Assembly: GCF_047663525.1 (NCBI RefSeq)
Contig: NC_092590.1
Location: 55,512,001 to 55,576,000 of the forward strand
From: Anas platyrhynchos
Lineage: Eukaryota > Chordata > Aves > Anseriformes > Anatidae
Direction: 5' to 3'
Length of the DNA: 64,000 bases
The position numbers and the translations under genes are program-made. The first letter of the stretch is position 1; each line of letters starts with the position of its first letter. A model generated the notes under the pieces. It was given only the letters and a program-made list of their open reading frames with translations. It did no database searches and had not been told where the DNA came from. Shown here piece by piece: positions 51,244 through 64,000 of this stretch.

Positions 51244-52277
51244 GTGACGCCCATCTACAAGAAGGGCCAGAGGGCAGACCCAGGAAACTATAGGCCTGTC
51301 AGTTTGACTTCAGTGCCAGGGAAGCTCATGGAGCAGATTATCTTGAGTGTCATCACGCAGTACTTATACTGCGGGTCACTAGTGGCATTCGCCAGGGCTC
51401 AGTACTGGGGCCGGTCCTCTTTAATATCTTCATCGATGATCTGGACGAGGGGATCGAGTGCACCCTCAGTAAATTCGCAGATGACACCAAGTTAGGTGCG
51501 TGTCTCGATCTGCTCGAGGGTAGGAAAGCTCTGCAGGAGGATCTGGATAGGCTGCACCGATGGGCTGAGGTCAACTGCATGAAGTTCAACAAGGCCAAGT
51601 GCTGGGTCCTGCACCTGGGGCGCAATAACCCCAAGCAGAGCTACAGGCTGGGAGAGGAATGGTTGGAGATCTGCCAGGCAGAGAAGGAGCTGGGAGTGAT
51701 GGTTGATAGTCGGCTGAATATGAGCCAGCAGTGTGCTCAGGTGGCCAAGAAGGCCAACGGCATCCTGGCTTGTATAAGAAGCAGTGTGGCCAGCAGGGCT
51801 AGGGAAGTGATTGTCCCCCTGTACTCGGCTCTGGTGAGGCCGCACCTCGAGTACTGTGTTCAGTTTTGGGCCCCTCGCTACAAGAAGGACATCGAGGTGC
51901 TCGAAAGAGTCCAGAGAAGGGCGACAAAACTGGTGAGGGGTCTGGAGAACAAGTCCTATGAGGAGCAGCTGAGGGAGCTGGGCTTGTTCAGCCTGGAGAA
52001 GAGGAGGCTCAGGGGTGACCTTATTGCTCTTTATAAGTACATTAAAGGAGGCTGTAGAGAGGTGGGGGTTGGTCTATTCTCCCACGTGCCTGGTGACAGG
52101 ACGAGGGGGAACAGGCTAAAGTTGTGCCAGGGGTGTTTTAGGTTGGATATTAGGAAGAACTTCTTTACTGAGAGGGTAGTGAGGCATTGGAATGGGCTGC
52201 CCAGGGAAGTGGTGGAGTCACCATCCCTGGAGGTCTTTAAAAGACATTTAGATGTTGAACTTAGTGATACGGTTTAG
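51244..52277 (+). pseudogene. CR1 ORF2 remnant (3' part of reverse transcriptase)
   Basis: Frame pieces: [18 protein letters not shown] (from 51244), then after a deletion the palm block FADDTKLG (near 51470-51500), then a 232-codon open frame from 51579 to the stop at 52277 with the CR1-typical [19 protein letters not shown] and [16 protein letters not shown] thumb and C-terminal region. The first pieces are in different frames and the catalytic core is incomplete. Confidence 0.85.
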
Positions 52278-52347
52278 TGGAGGACTTGTTAGTGTTAGGT
52301 CAGAGGTTGGACTCGATGATCTTGAGGTCTCTTCCAACCTGTGAAAT

Positions 52348-55300
52348 ATTTCTTCCCGTAATCTAATTACAGCTCAAAAATACAGATATAATCTGTGTCA
52401 CATCAATTGCCAACATTCATAGTTTATCATGAAAAACAAAAGCATTGCATACATTCCATAGAAACCATTTGTGCAAGACAATATTGATTTATGTGTATGC
52501 TAATAAAATTGCAAAGATGCCAGCCAGGAACATAAAGGAGATCCAGTAAAGAGAAGTAAAGCACAGTCAGATAATTTGACACCAAAAAGGAGCGGTCATG
52601 TGGTTTGGCAAGGTGTAAGAGAGAACATTCTTTCACCTGTCAGGGACAACATGTTCAGGTTTTAGTGACATAAACAACTCATTTAATTTTCTTGTACAAT
52701 GGCAAGCACATCTATACAGAATAGAAGGCCCTGAAGCTATAAATGCATGAAGAACTGAAGCTCAAAAGATTTGTTCGTGTTACTACAATTGCAAATAAAA
52801 TTATAACCTGCCTTGTTAGTAAAATTTTTGTGGAATGTGTTTAATGTGGTGCACAACACTTTGTCTGTTGTGCTCCTTTATCCTATAATTCAGGTTCAGA
52901 GACAATCCTCAAGTGTCTAGAAACAAAACAAACTGAGCAGATGTACAGAAGTGGACCCCTTTGTTCTTCTTTAGTACCCCCACAGTGGTACTAATAGAAG
53001 TCAGAACAGATTTCAGCTAGTGGGGTCCTGGCAGCCTTCCCTCTCACAACCTGCATCCATTGAGCTGAATTTAAACATTCCTACCAAATTCAGTGATACA
53101 GGATCAAGACTCTTGCCTCCTGCTTCTGCCCAGTTAATGTCCACCAATTATGTCAGCTTTGAGATCCTTAGTGCATTGTGGCATTTGTCCCAAATAATTT
53201 TTCAAATTCCTTCCATCTTCAGCTCCAGCTCCAGCCTTTTACGTAGAATACTAGGAGGACCTGTCTGCCAGATCAAACAACTTTGCCTGTTTGTCCAGGG
53301 CACCCATGCCTGATGTTGGGACGATTTAGCAGATGACCCGTGCTTTCCAGTGATTCACTGTGACTCACTACCATCCAGCAACATACTTTTCACATATTTC
53401 AGCCAAGGCTATTTTCATGTGTCTTTTAAAAGTTTGTCATATATTAGGAAGTGTTATAAAACAAATCTGTGAAGCTTAAAACCATGGAGATTCATATTTG
53501 CTGGGCTTAAACCCTCAACTAGTTTGGCACATTATTGTAAGAAACCCTCTTGCAATCCAGTAGACTTCATGGGATCAGGCTCTCAACTATCAACTAAGGC
53601 AGAAAACGGGCATCTTTGTCATGATTTTCTTGCTTTCTTTGCCTACTGGAAATTATTCTTTGAAGAGCTAAGTCTCAGCTGAATGTCAACATGCTGACTT
53701 TGCCACTTAAGATACAGGACATCTTTGTTATAGACTATCTTCCTGATTAAGAGTGTTCATCATGGTGCCTGTACATATTTTTCTCTGGTGAGGAAGCACC
53801 CTGTTTCAGAAATCTCTGGCACTGCTCTGCAGATAGCAATATTTTAGAGAAAGCCATGAGTCCAACTCTCCTTGGAATAATGCCAGCCATTTTAAGTCTC
53901 AGAATTAACTTAACTCAGCCCTATTCACAAGATCATTCAGTTACCTCTCAAATGTATTTTAGATGAAACAGATTTGTGAAAACTGTTTCTTGAGCAATAC
54001 AATTTCAATGCAGCTATTGTGGCAGTGCATATGCATTATCAAATCTTTGGCTGGGAATGAGGTTGCTTGATCTATTATGCAGTCATTGGAATAAGAAACA
54101 CACTGTGCTACTGCTTGTTGCTTTTTACCATTTGCAGCTCACTTGAAGTGCTCTTGCATGGGATTTTTCCCTTATAAATTATTTGTCACAGTTTTCAAGC
54201 AATAACAACAAAATACTCCATTAATAACATGAATCGACACGTTTTTTAATATGTCTATTGCATTCTGATAAGTACTTTCACCAACACCTAGCAAACAGAG
54301 ATAATGAAAATGCACGTTCTTTGTCCTGACAAGTCACAGCTGCATTTTCATGTTCCTGAGTGAACAAAAATGAAATAGTTCTCCCAACCAGAGTTGAAAA
54401 GAAAATAATTCACTCAACAAGCAGAGGCAGCATAAGAGTGTTCATCAAAGTTGGGGAGAGGAAGCGCAGGGTTTGGGGATCACAGTCTGTGCTCTGGCCT
54501 TTTGCTGGAGTTCAGTGTTGTTCAGGATATAACCTGAAATTAGATGAAACTTGTCACTGGGTGCCTTCTGACATAGCTCAGATTAGTGTCTCTTTTTAGA
54601 CATATTGCCAGTGAAACATGTAACCTGCATACCCCAATGACTTTCACACTTGGCTTTTTGTTGTCTAGGACAGATACTGCTAAGGGTTGGAGCCTGTCTT
54701 CACAGTGCCTATCCTTTCCTCTCTTTATATTCCTCACTGTAAAACTAGTTTATTTGAAGGAACAGAGCACAGCAGAGGCCTGACAGAAAGTCTGGCACTC
54801 CCTTAGCCTCTATCCTGCAATGTTTAAGTACTCTGCAAAATAAGGCAGGTGTAGAAGACACAACCTTCCAACTGCTTTCATGCATCTAATAGTGGCCTTG
54901 TAGGCAAGGAATAGTGTATGTGCCACAAACATGTAAGTAAGCACACTGTTGAAGTATGGAGACATAGAGATAAGCTCAGAAAACTGAGCTTATTTACAAG
55001 CTGCTGATTTCAGATTTTCAGGTTTAAGTTGGTTCTACGCAGGCCAAAGTCATCACTGCAGTATCGGGTTGGCCAACATGCAGCGAAGAAGACAATTTTC
55101 TTGCCTGTGATTTTAGCATAAAAATGTTTACACTGTTGGTCTCTTACTGTTCTTATTATGGACTGGCCTGTGTATAGAACCTTGCATTTCGTGTTATATT
55201 TGCTTTTTTGTATTACTCAGTTGATGTCGGTGATAAGGCTGCATTTTCTGAGCAGTTAATTCATTAGCATTATTAGCTAGGGCTGCTGAATCCCATTGCA

Positions 55301-57390
55301 TACCACTGTGATCATACTAGCTCTCTGAACAAAACTTTCCTGAACTGAAATAGCAGTGTGCTTATCTGTCCTAAATCAAAACAACTACATTGTTTTGGCT
55401 TCATGTAAAATTTCACTGATTCTGCATCTGTACACTGATCTGGTTCAAGCAAAAGAACACTGTGTGCATGAGCATTACGTGTTCCCATAGAGGCTATTAA
55501 AATCAGAATTTTGATGGGAGAAAAATGGTTTTATTCAAAGTACCATAAGGAAACTAGAAGGAAAATACTAAACAAAGAGAAAGAAAATAAACGATTGAAC
55601 ATAGTGCACAGTTACCATCCATCTCCTTTTTCCAAAACTTTGCCTCTACCAAATCCTTGGTGAAGAGCTCGTTCCATTACACTAGTGAAGGATATCATAA
55701 CATGAAGTTGTGAAAATACATAGAAAACTGTTGCTGTTTTATTCTTTCTGTTGTTAAAAAGCCCGGTGATGGTATTAATGATAATAGAAGGACTGCAGGG
55801 CTCTGAGTTTCGACTTTGATGATGAAATTAATGTTTGATATTTATTTATTTATTGTTAATTTGAAGGTTTTGTTCTTAACAGCAGTTTTATATGTGCCTC
55901 TGAATTTCCCCTTCTCTATAGAACCTCAGTGAAAGGAAAATAAAAGGATGCAAGTCTAGGCACTATTTTTTTTTTCTGAAACAAGATCTTAAATAAGTTT
56001 ATACCTAAATTATAGAACAAGACCTCCATTTTGTAATCTTTCTTTTCTAATTTATTAAATCCTTATCTTGTCCATTCAGATCACCTTCCCTTGGTTTCAG
56101 AGGTGAATAACTGATCATTGCAAGCCCTGGACTGACAAAATGCTGCATTAGCTCACCCAGTTTGAGCTAAAACTGTATTAGCTAAAGGTCTGAATTAAAC
56201 ATGTCCTTGTTACATGAAATCGAGCCATTTCTTAATTTATTCATTGAGATGACTGGCATTTACGAAAATTGATAAATGTTGCTATAGCAAATGAAAAGCA
56301 TTTTACTTTGACCTGAGGATATTCACCCAGCAGTTTCATGCCACTTAATTACTGCAACTTGTAACTTGAGGTCTACCAGTAAAAATGAGAAATAATTACA
56401 ACGAGGTTAATTTCAGTGATATTCCAGTGATTAGCCTGAACCTTCTAAACAGGCATCACATTGCTCTTGAGAAACCTTCCAGGTTTAGTGTCTCAAGTTT
56501 GTCTTTAAAGTTCACAGCATGAACAGTCAGATGACAGATTCAGAACTTAGGGCAAATTTTCTCATGTTCCTTTAGCAGTTTGAAGCTCTGATACTTGGCA
56601 ATAACCCCCACTGATGTGAAAGCTCCCCCCATGTGTGGAGAGGTCAGTAGGGAGTTAGCCTCCTGGTCTGAAAGATTTATAGAAATGGGTTGTGTTGTAA
56701 TTTCATTTCAACCAAGAGAACAGGTAGAGGTAGCTAAAATCACATTCTGTGTGATGCTGAGTTTTTGATGTTTCTAGTACTCCCTGGCAGTATTCACACT
56801 CTTCAAGCTTACTTTGCAGAGCTAGAGTCACAGTTACAGCCTGATACATGAACTGAAGCATTTGTAAATGGAAATATACTACCTGATACTCCTTAGCATA
56901 AAAAGAAATTCCAGCGGAGGAAAATAAATAAATAAATAAATAAAAACATTATTCCCAAACTGAGTTTTGCCAGATTAATGCAGATTTTTTATTTTTTAAT
57001 AATGAACTTTACAACAAAATTCTGTAACATTGCACTAAATTTCCTACACATAATATGTATATAAATTCAATAGAGGACACGGTCAATTTGGCAATGTTTG
57101 ATCAGACAGCTCAGTTATCTGATTGCATTAATGCTACGTATCCAAATTCTCCTTGTTCTGTCTTTATATCTCTCCCTGTTGAAATCCAAGCCCTGGAGTC
57201 AAATAAGAAAATTTCCCTAACTCTTTGAAATCTTTGGATCAAAGGAATGAATGACAGCTGTGATCTCTGTGAGAAATAAAGCACGCGTTTTGGTAAGCTG
57301 TATCTCGCTGCTCAGAAAATACGACTGGAGACATAGCACATGGTAACGGCAGAGTTAGGGGCCAACTCGTAAGTCCGAGCTTTGCATGAA
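52348..57390. other. AT-rich non-coding stretch
   Basis: No coding exon, RNA gene or known repeat recognised apart from an (AAAT)n run at 56921-56946. Open frames are short and without family resemblance. Confidence 0.6.
56921..56946. repeat. (AAAT)n microsatellite
   Basis: About six AAAT units in AT-rich intergenic DNA. Confidence 0.85.
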
Positions 57391-57419
57391 AATGAATTAA
57401 TTAACGGCGTGATTCCTGC

Positions 57420-57665
57420 TGTTAATGTTCACGATTGGCCTCACCGTCGTGCCTGGTGCTCGCTGCCATCAGCTCGGCTCCCCCTGGAGCTGGCGCAGGC
57501 CGCAGGCCGCGGCCGTGGCTGCGGTGCCACCTGCCGGCGGCTGCCGGGCACCGGCCGGGGCGGCCCGGCCTGGGCCAGGGCGGCCATTTCCTTACCCACT
57601 GCCAGGGGGTTGCTGTGGTGTCTGCCTTGTTGCTGCTGCCCTGCAGGGGAGGCTGCTAAGGTGTT
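57420..57665. promoter_or_regulatory. Isolated CpG-rich patch
   Basis: About 240 bases with dense CpG (GGCCGCGGCCGTGGCTGCGG, GGGCACCGGCCGGGGCGGCC) inside an AT-rich desert. The open frames through it are short and GC-driven. It may be an upstream promoter or non-coding first exon of the next gene to the right. RBM47 is the expected neighbour from mammalian gene order, but no RBM47 coding exon is in the window. Confidence 0.4.
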
Positions 57666-57699
57666 CCCTGTGCGTCGACTTCAAGTGCGATGCTAAATT

Positions 57700-60600
57700 C
57701 AGTGTTTGTTCTCTAGTACCTAAGACAAATGGGAAGTGGTCTACAGCCTCCTTTTTCTTGCCTCTGCTTTACCGTCTGTCCCACTCTCCTATATAACCAA
57801 TATGTGGTGGGGACACACCCCGCGTCCAGTACAGAAGTAAAGCTAGGTTTAGGTTTATGTTTAACAAATGAGTTAGAGCTAATGCCGTATCACACCTCTC
57901 ACCCAGGATTTATTATCGCTGCTCCACCAGATACCCCTTGTGGGATCACACGAGTGAACACTCCTCAGCCACATCAGGACAAAGTCTGGTGGCTTAGCTT
58001 TATCTGTAGTGGCAGGTGGTTCAAGCTACACTGCATGGCTTTTCATGGATGCACAGGAATGGCCATGTGTTCTCTTCAATCAGCAGAACACGTTCAGAGA
58101 GGGCAACATACAGCTGGGAGCCATAGCACTGTGAATCTCTTGACACTTTTCCTGTGACTATTTTCTGTCTGATTTCTACCTTGTCTTTCGGTATGGCCCT
58201 TTTCCCTAGGGTCCTTTAACAGAAGTATGCATAGAGCTCAGTCTCATTTAAAGTAGAGCGAAAGACTTACCATTTTGTTTGAGTCTTCCTCGACTTACTG
58301 GGTATGAAACATTTTAACATTAAGTTTGGCAAACAGTTTTACAGATGCATTTTCTATTTAAATCTCAGAAATATATCAAAACATTAAAGTGCTGAGTAGT
58401 TAATAAATACAACAAAACCAGTAGAAAAATATTGTGGTTGCCATTATGTAGCCTTTCTTCTGTGTCTCCGGTTGGATGAATATGCCCAGTTTTACAACAG
58501 CAGAGAGGCTGTTTAATTAGATTTTTAAATTACATTTTGTAGACATGTGAAAAAGAAGGCAATAGAGGCCAAAAGATACCCTGGCAGCAGAGAAACTCAT
58601 CATCTAGGCAGCATTCTGGAAGAGAAGATAATTTCCCATGGCCTTACTACACTGGAGGAAGAAGCGTTGCAAACTCTATCACAGAAAGAGTGCTTATGTG
58701 AGGACTTCAAACTAGAAGGCATGCAGAGGGTCTTTATGTATTCGAAAACCTTATGCAAACATACTAAGATAGAAAAAGAGACCTGAACTTATGGCAGCAT
58801 TTTAGAATTCCTACATCAGTAGCTTCATACGCAGTTTCCCAAAGTAAAAACTAATTTATTGAAAATTTTGTAATGTATTATGGCATAGTTAAAGCTCGTT
58901 TTTGGAAGCTTTTTTTTCCTCTGGGTAAATGCTATATGTCAGTCTTCAGGACTGGCAGCTCAGCACTTTTCACCACCATTTCATTAAGCACACTTTAAAT
59001 GTAAAAGACACCTATGGGTCTACTATTTCTGAAATAGAGCAGAAATCACAATGCTAATTGAGAGTCAAACTTCTCAAACATTGTTTCTTCCTGGATGCGG
59101 GTCATGAACTTAAATTTAACTAGATTCAAAGACCTCAATGGGTAAACAATTCAACATCCAGGGTCCCACTGATCATTGGAAAATTATTCTGATGTGAATA
59201 GCTGTTTTATGGATGATGACTTCTGAGCTGTTTTTTAAACATATCTGAGTACTGTGAAACTAAATGTTTTGTCTGGTACTGATGAATGTATATATCAATG
59301 TAATTATCAATTCATTTTAGTATTTTTTTTTGCCATAGTATCATCTTCTAGTATTTAGCAAGCTTGCAGCCAGAAGGCAACATATTTCTGCCAGAAGGAC
59401 TGAGGCATATAACCACACTATTTTAACTCTGCATTATGGCACCGTATATTTTCAGGCATTTCCCTTTATTAAATGATGAAAGGGTTCCTTCAGCTGGAAG
59501 CTGGAAAATGACTTGTCTTGTTTGTTGCTTACAGTAAAGAAAGCGAGAATCAACCGCCTCTCTTTTACTTTTTGACCCTGCATCTCTACAGCTCGTCCAG
59601 CAAGGGGAGTTGTAGGAACAACGCAGCCAATTTCTCCCAGGCTTAATCCTCAAGAAAAACACCTGCAGTCATTAGTAAGGCGAGTTCCCCTTTTTCTAAG
59701 GTACTATACAATAGTTCAAATATACGACATTTATTTATGAGACACTCATCTACTGTCTGCTGATTTATTCTCAGTTTTGCTGAGGATTACAAGATACATT
59801 GTGAACTTAGTATTTTCCAGTACTTATGGGTACTATTTTTTGTTGTTGCTTTCATTTTCAATCATCAGCAACTCTGTATATGACATCTGTGCAATCCAGG
59901 TACAAGAGACTTGATGTTATGAATATGGTTAAAAGGAAAGTTTAATTTTGTTTATTTTTAAACTTATTTATTGGAGTATTTTGAAACAAAGAGAATAGCG
60001 TGCCATAAGCAAAGGTATTTAAAATGGCAGCTTAAAATCATTGCCGGTGTGTGGCAATAGATATTTACTATCAATAATCTAGAAGACATCAGCATACATT
60101 TTTCCTCTACCTTATCTGTATATTGGTCCATTTCGTTACTAAAATGTATTAATTCTATTGTTATATCTCAGCCTCTACCCTTGATCTCCTTCATGGATGT
60201 TTGTTTCTTATTGTTCATTTATCTTATGGTAGTACTCTGTCAGGGTCAGATCCTGCAACAAGTTGTCTATGTGGGTTTTATTTCAGTCCTACACCTCTAC
60301 CTGCCAATGCTTTTGTACTTCTGGGGTGTTATGAATGCGAGTAGACCTAGGAAACAAGGGCAGCAAAAAGGCAACTTACTTGCTTTAAGTTAGTAAGTAC
60401 AAAGCTCTCCGCAGGATGTGGGTCTTATTCTTATCAGGTTTATCCAATAACTTCCCTCTGGCTAGTTTTTGCTGGCTGGTTTGGTTGTTATCTTTGTTCC
60501 TCATGACTCTATCCCTAACTGTGCAGTGTCACACTGGTCTTTTTTCCCTCCCTCATTAAGTGTTTGTAAGACCATGGCTTATTTTTCATTCAGCAAGCTG

Positions 60601-60925
60601 GGCACCCTAGTAAACAATAAAATAACTGTCCAGCTCCTAAAAGCATTTGACATTCGTGCACAAGGAATGAATATAAATTGATTTGAGGCCCACTGTGACC
60701 GGATACTTACACTTTTTGCCTGAATGCCTTTTATGGCCAAGTGATGTGCAGCTCTGGTAGGTCTTCTAGTCCTGGGGCAGGTGAGCTCCCTCGTTAGGTG
60801 TGTATCTAAACCGTAGATCAGAAGAAGCCCCAAGGCCAAATAGAAAATACACAAATCTGTATTTTAGCAAAGGTTGGGTTAAGATATGGATCCAGAATTT
60901 TACAGTTAATGCTGCCTTTGAAATA

Positions 60926-60963
<38 letters not shown>

Positions 60964-63900
60964 CAGGTGGTTTGCCCAATACTTCTTCAAAGCTCCAGGG
61001 ACATGGACATAAGACTCAAAGTGCCAATCAGCAGTATATATTAATTTCCAGCTATACTATCCTGTCTATTGGTTATATCAGCCTGGCATGTTCCTAAATC
61101 CAGGTGAAAAAGAATTTTACTGAGGTGAAATTTGTCTTCTTCTCTGCCTACTTCATCGTATCATCAAAAGATGCTTTAGCAACCACTTGACTGGTGATAA
61201 ATTTATGTGGGTCTTGCCACACACAGTCAGGAATTGTTCCAGTCAGATTGGGGCAGAGAAATCTCCATGCAAAGAATAGGTGAGGAAAGGCCAGAAGCTT
61301 ATCCTGGAAGCTTCCCATGCCATACTTAGTGATAACATCAGACCCTCTGCTTCCTTTAATCAAAAGGATGGACTTTTAGCATGTGTCGCTGTGAACATGT
61401 TTATTTGTTTAGAGCTACTCGATCAAGTGGGAATGGGAGACAGTCACACAGGATAACCACAAGCAGAGCCAGCCCACAAGCAATCTTTGCAGAGCTGTGC
61501 AAGTCTGGAACTGAAAAGGAGGCTGGGTCGTGTCTGCCTCAGCCTCACCAGGCAGGATCACCAAGCTTTTGCACTAGGAGCTGATGTAGGGAGACCATGG
61601 CTCAGAAATGTCATGCTGAAGGGTTTCTAGGAACTCCCCAATGTCTGTCTGCCCATGTTTCTGATATATGTAAAACACCATGAAGCTGTTTGGGATATTT
61701 CTGTTTCAGTAGGAAATTGCAGGTCCAGTGGTTATGGCATCTTTTGGGGGGAACATTTCTGATCACCTTCAAGCAAGAATCTTTGGTTGTAAACAGAAAG
61801 GTGAAGCTTGAGGCATAAATACAGTGCAGTTGCACCCTGATAACTGCAGGCACACAAAGAGACCAGGTGTTGAAATGCAGGTATTTGAAAATATGAAAAA
61901 AAATATCTGTGGATCTAAATTTGTGGATCTACGTTTGATACCACTGTGAAGGAAAGAGTTGCACTGCTTTTAGAGATCACCTTGTATCTGCAGTTTTTTT
62001 AAGTCAGGGCAACTTGACTTTTTCCAGGTTCTGTGCCTGAGCTAATGTGCCATCAGGAAATGCAGGGACTTGGTCCTACTTCAAAGTCCAGTTGAAACTC
62101 AGAGGTGAATGTGAGCCATTATCTTCCTCACACTCTTTTTCTGAGAGCCCTTCCTTTGTTTACTCACTCCTGAAACAAAACTTATCTGCCACCCTGTTCA
62201 GACTACAAAGAAATTGATTTTCCTTCCCCTTTCATCACTTGCATTTTTTCAACTACCACCTTATCTCCAGCTTGAAAGCTGGGATAAGTTTGTGTCTTCA
62301 TCTGAGTATAGCTCTAGGCTTCCACTGAGAGCACTACAGAGCATGCTTTAGCATCTAGTGAGAACAGCAATCCTGCTTCATGGATTTAGCTTCAGTATAG
62401 GTAGCTTTGAAAGGTCTGCAGTCAGTAATTACCCATCTTTGTAATATAATTTTTTATATTGCAAGATCCCAATCAAGACTAGGGATTACAAATTTGCTGG
62501 CTAAAAATGTCTAGGGTTTCGACAAGTATTTTCATCACTGATGTTCTAATTGTATGAAGTAGATGTGGATGTAAACAGGAAAGTATTTTTTTTCCATGGC
62601 TAATAAAAATAAATGTAGAAAAAAGTGAGTGTAATATGGTGTCTGATTTAAAAGGTAAGAAATGTATCATTGAATGTCTGATGATCTCTGAATTTGGCTT
62701 CTATCTTGCTCAATTTCACAAAATAAAAGCCTTAAAATATATGTTCATCATCGTTGATGGGTAATATTGTTCACTAATTAGTATATGAATCTTTTTAAAG
62801 TACAGTAGGAGTGGGAGAATTTACAAAGTCAACCGTGTCAAATTTCTGAAGAAACATTGCTAAATATATTTATATATATTATATATATACACACATATCA
62901 TTATGTTCCCCAAGCTCGCAAAGAAAGCAAAACTATTCTGTTTTGATACATATTCAAATAGTGAAGGGGTACCTCCATCTGTAATGGAGTCTTATTCTAC
63001 CATTTTTTGCTAGAATAAGAAAGACAATGCTCTGCTCAGTGGTAGAGAGTCCCTAATCCTTTCTCTTCCCTGAAAATGATAAATTACTACTGTGTATTTA
63101 TTGCAGTTTTTCATTATCTTTACTGCATGCCCTTTAACTCATTGATAGGTAATTAATAATAAATTTGGGTTTGGGATTATTTTCATTTGTAACATTACTC
63201 TTGGGGAATCGTAGCCAATCTGGACTGTACCTGACCTGATTTTCCAAGTTATTCTTAAGAGCAAGGTTATCACCCTTCAGGCTTCTCAAGCTGAGTTGAA
63301 CATTAATGTTTTCTAAGTAAGGACCACAATTAAAATTCCTGCATCCTATTTTTTTTTCTTAATTGCATTTAGGTGGCTACTCAAGTAGCTAACCAAGAAA
63401 GTTAGTTTTGTGATCTGGCCTCATAACCTTTTGCACTTGCACTTTTGCTCTGACGTAACAAGAAGCACAATGCTATCTTTGTCAAAAGTACAGCCATGTC
63501 CTTGAAAACTATCAAAATCACTTACCCATTCCTTAAATCATTGCAGACTCACATGCATGCACACGTGCACACATCCATGAGGGTAAAAGGCTTCGCTCGT
63601 TTAGTAGGAGTCATTGAAATGCCGCTTGTTATTAAATGCAACTTTAAAATGTGCCTAATAACAATAATCTCTACTGAACTTTCAGATGCACTTTTTGTGC
63701 ATCGTTTGTATTAACATGCCTCCTCATTTTTGTGCTGTGAAACTAGTGAGCCACACCTTGCTGACATTAAGGGAAGGCAGAGCACTAATTGTGTGGCTGG
63801 AACTTGGGGAGAACAATTACAGTGACTCCCAGGATGCTTTCAGTGATACACAAAGCGGAGCATCAAAGCGTTTCCCTTTGTTTCACATTCCCACAAAGCA

Positions 63901-64000
63901 AAGCCATAGATTTGCTTGATGTATGGTAGTTTTTTTCCCCCTTCTGTGCTGCCTGGAGCTTCCTGCTGTTGTCCCTGTTCTCTGTTTTCATCCCCGTGCC
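57700..64000. other. AT-rich non-coding stretch to window end
   Basis: No supported exon or RNA gene. Holds a 35-base poly-T run and AT dinucleotide tracts near 62860-62900. Small open frames (for example 58547-58786, 79 codons) have no recognisable domain. Confidence 0.55.
60929..60963. repeat. Poly(T) tract of 35 bases
   Basis: Uninterrupted run of 35 T followed by CAGGTGG. Could be the A-tail of a minus-oriented retrocopy or a simple homopolymer; no AATAAA-like signal sits beside it on the minus strand and no gene is recognised next to it. Confidence 0.9.

Larger units (their letters stand above)
49730..52347 (+). mobile_element. CR1 LINE retrotransposon, internally deleted
   Basis: Plus-oriented CR1 carrying parts of both ORFs and the 3' end (GTTGGACTCGATGATCTTGA near 52310). 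ORF1-like sequence runs from an ATG at 50067 (MVSTRH) through a Cys-rich block to a region with VIVVGNSLLRG, matching the SGNH-esterase-type ORF1 described for CR1. A TGA interrupts the first part. ORF2 is represented by the fingers block [20 protein letters not shown], then jumps to FADDTKLG, then the intact C-terminal part. The endonuclease and much of the polymerase are missing. The left edge is approximate. Confidence 0.9.

Noticed and set aside
58547..58786. 79-codon open frame in the right-hand desert
   Set aside because: No family match, no splice or promoter context, ordinary length for AT-rich DNA.
1..64000. CRISPR arrays, bacterial operons, tRNA or rRNA genes
   Set aside because: Introns, CpG islands and vertebrate retroelements show nuclear vertebrate DNA; no regular spaced repeats, cloverleaf-like or rRNA sequence noticed.

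Overview
The window is nuclear DNA from a bird. The evidence is CR1 (chicken repeat 1) LINE fragments, an avian-type endogenous retrovirus remnant, short GT-AG introns in a GC-rich Maestro-heat (MROH) gene of the kind multiplied in birds, and the vertebrate APBB2/NSUN7 gene pair. The species cannot be told from sequence alone.

Layout. (1) 1-11,000, plus strand: the 3' end of APBB2 (FE65-like 1), with the last six coding exons, the stop at 7845 and a long 3' UTR. (2) About 11,350-26,518, minus strand: essentially the whole coding region of NSUN7, a putative RNA cytosine methyltransferase, in 11 coding exons. It lies tail-to-tail with APBB2. The next ~2.6 kb holds a CR1 fragment and leads to a CpG island at about 29.1-29.5 kb that is the likely NSUN7 promoter. 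An intron between two NSUN7 exons carries a perfect 55-bp inverted repeat (20,043-20,179). (3) 30.3-31.9 kb: an endogenous retrovirus remnant (gag-like ORF plus LTR-like sequence) abutting a CR1 3' end. (4) 32.2-45.3 kb, plus strand: a compact, GC-rich, 39-exon MROH gene. I could splice it by hand with every junction in phase, giving about 1,625 codons, so it looks intact. (5) 45.3-64 kb: AT-rich sequence with no gene I can support, containing an internally deleted CR1 element (about 49.7-52.35 kb), simple repeats and one isolated CpG-rich patch at 57.4-57.66 kb.

APBB2 and NSUN7 are neighbours, convergently transcribed, in mammals too (human 4p14, from memory). The MROH gene between NSUN7 and the right-hand AT-rich region is not part of that mammalian arrangement as I recall it. 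It differs sharply in base composition from both flanks, which suggests an avian lineage-specific arrival.

The most notable observations are: the perfect 55-bp hairpin; an NSUN7 whose predicted catalytic motif VI reads T-S-S instead of T-C-S; the intact MROH gene with a possibly altered C-terminus and two quadruplex-prone hexanucleotide arrays in its introns; and a GC-AG intron in APBB2. No operons, CRISPR arrays, tRNA or rRNA genes were seen. Exon edges come from reading splice sites and reading-frame continuity by eye, not from transcripts.
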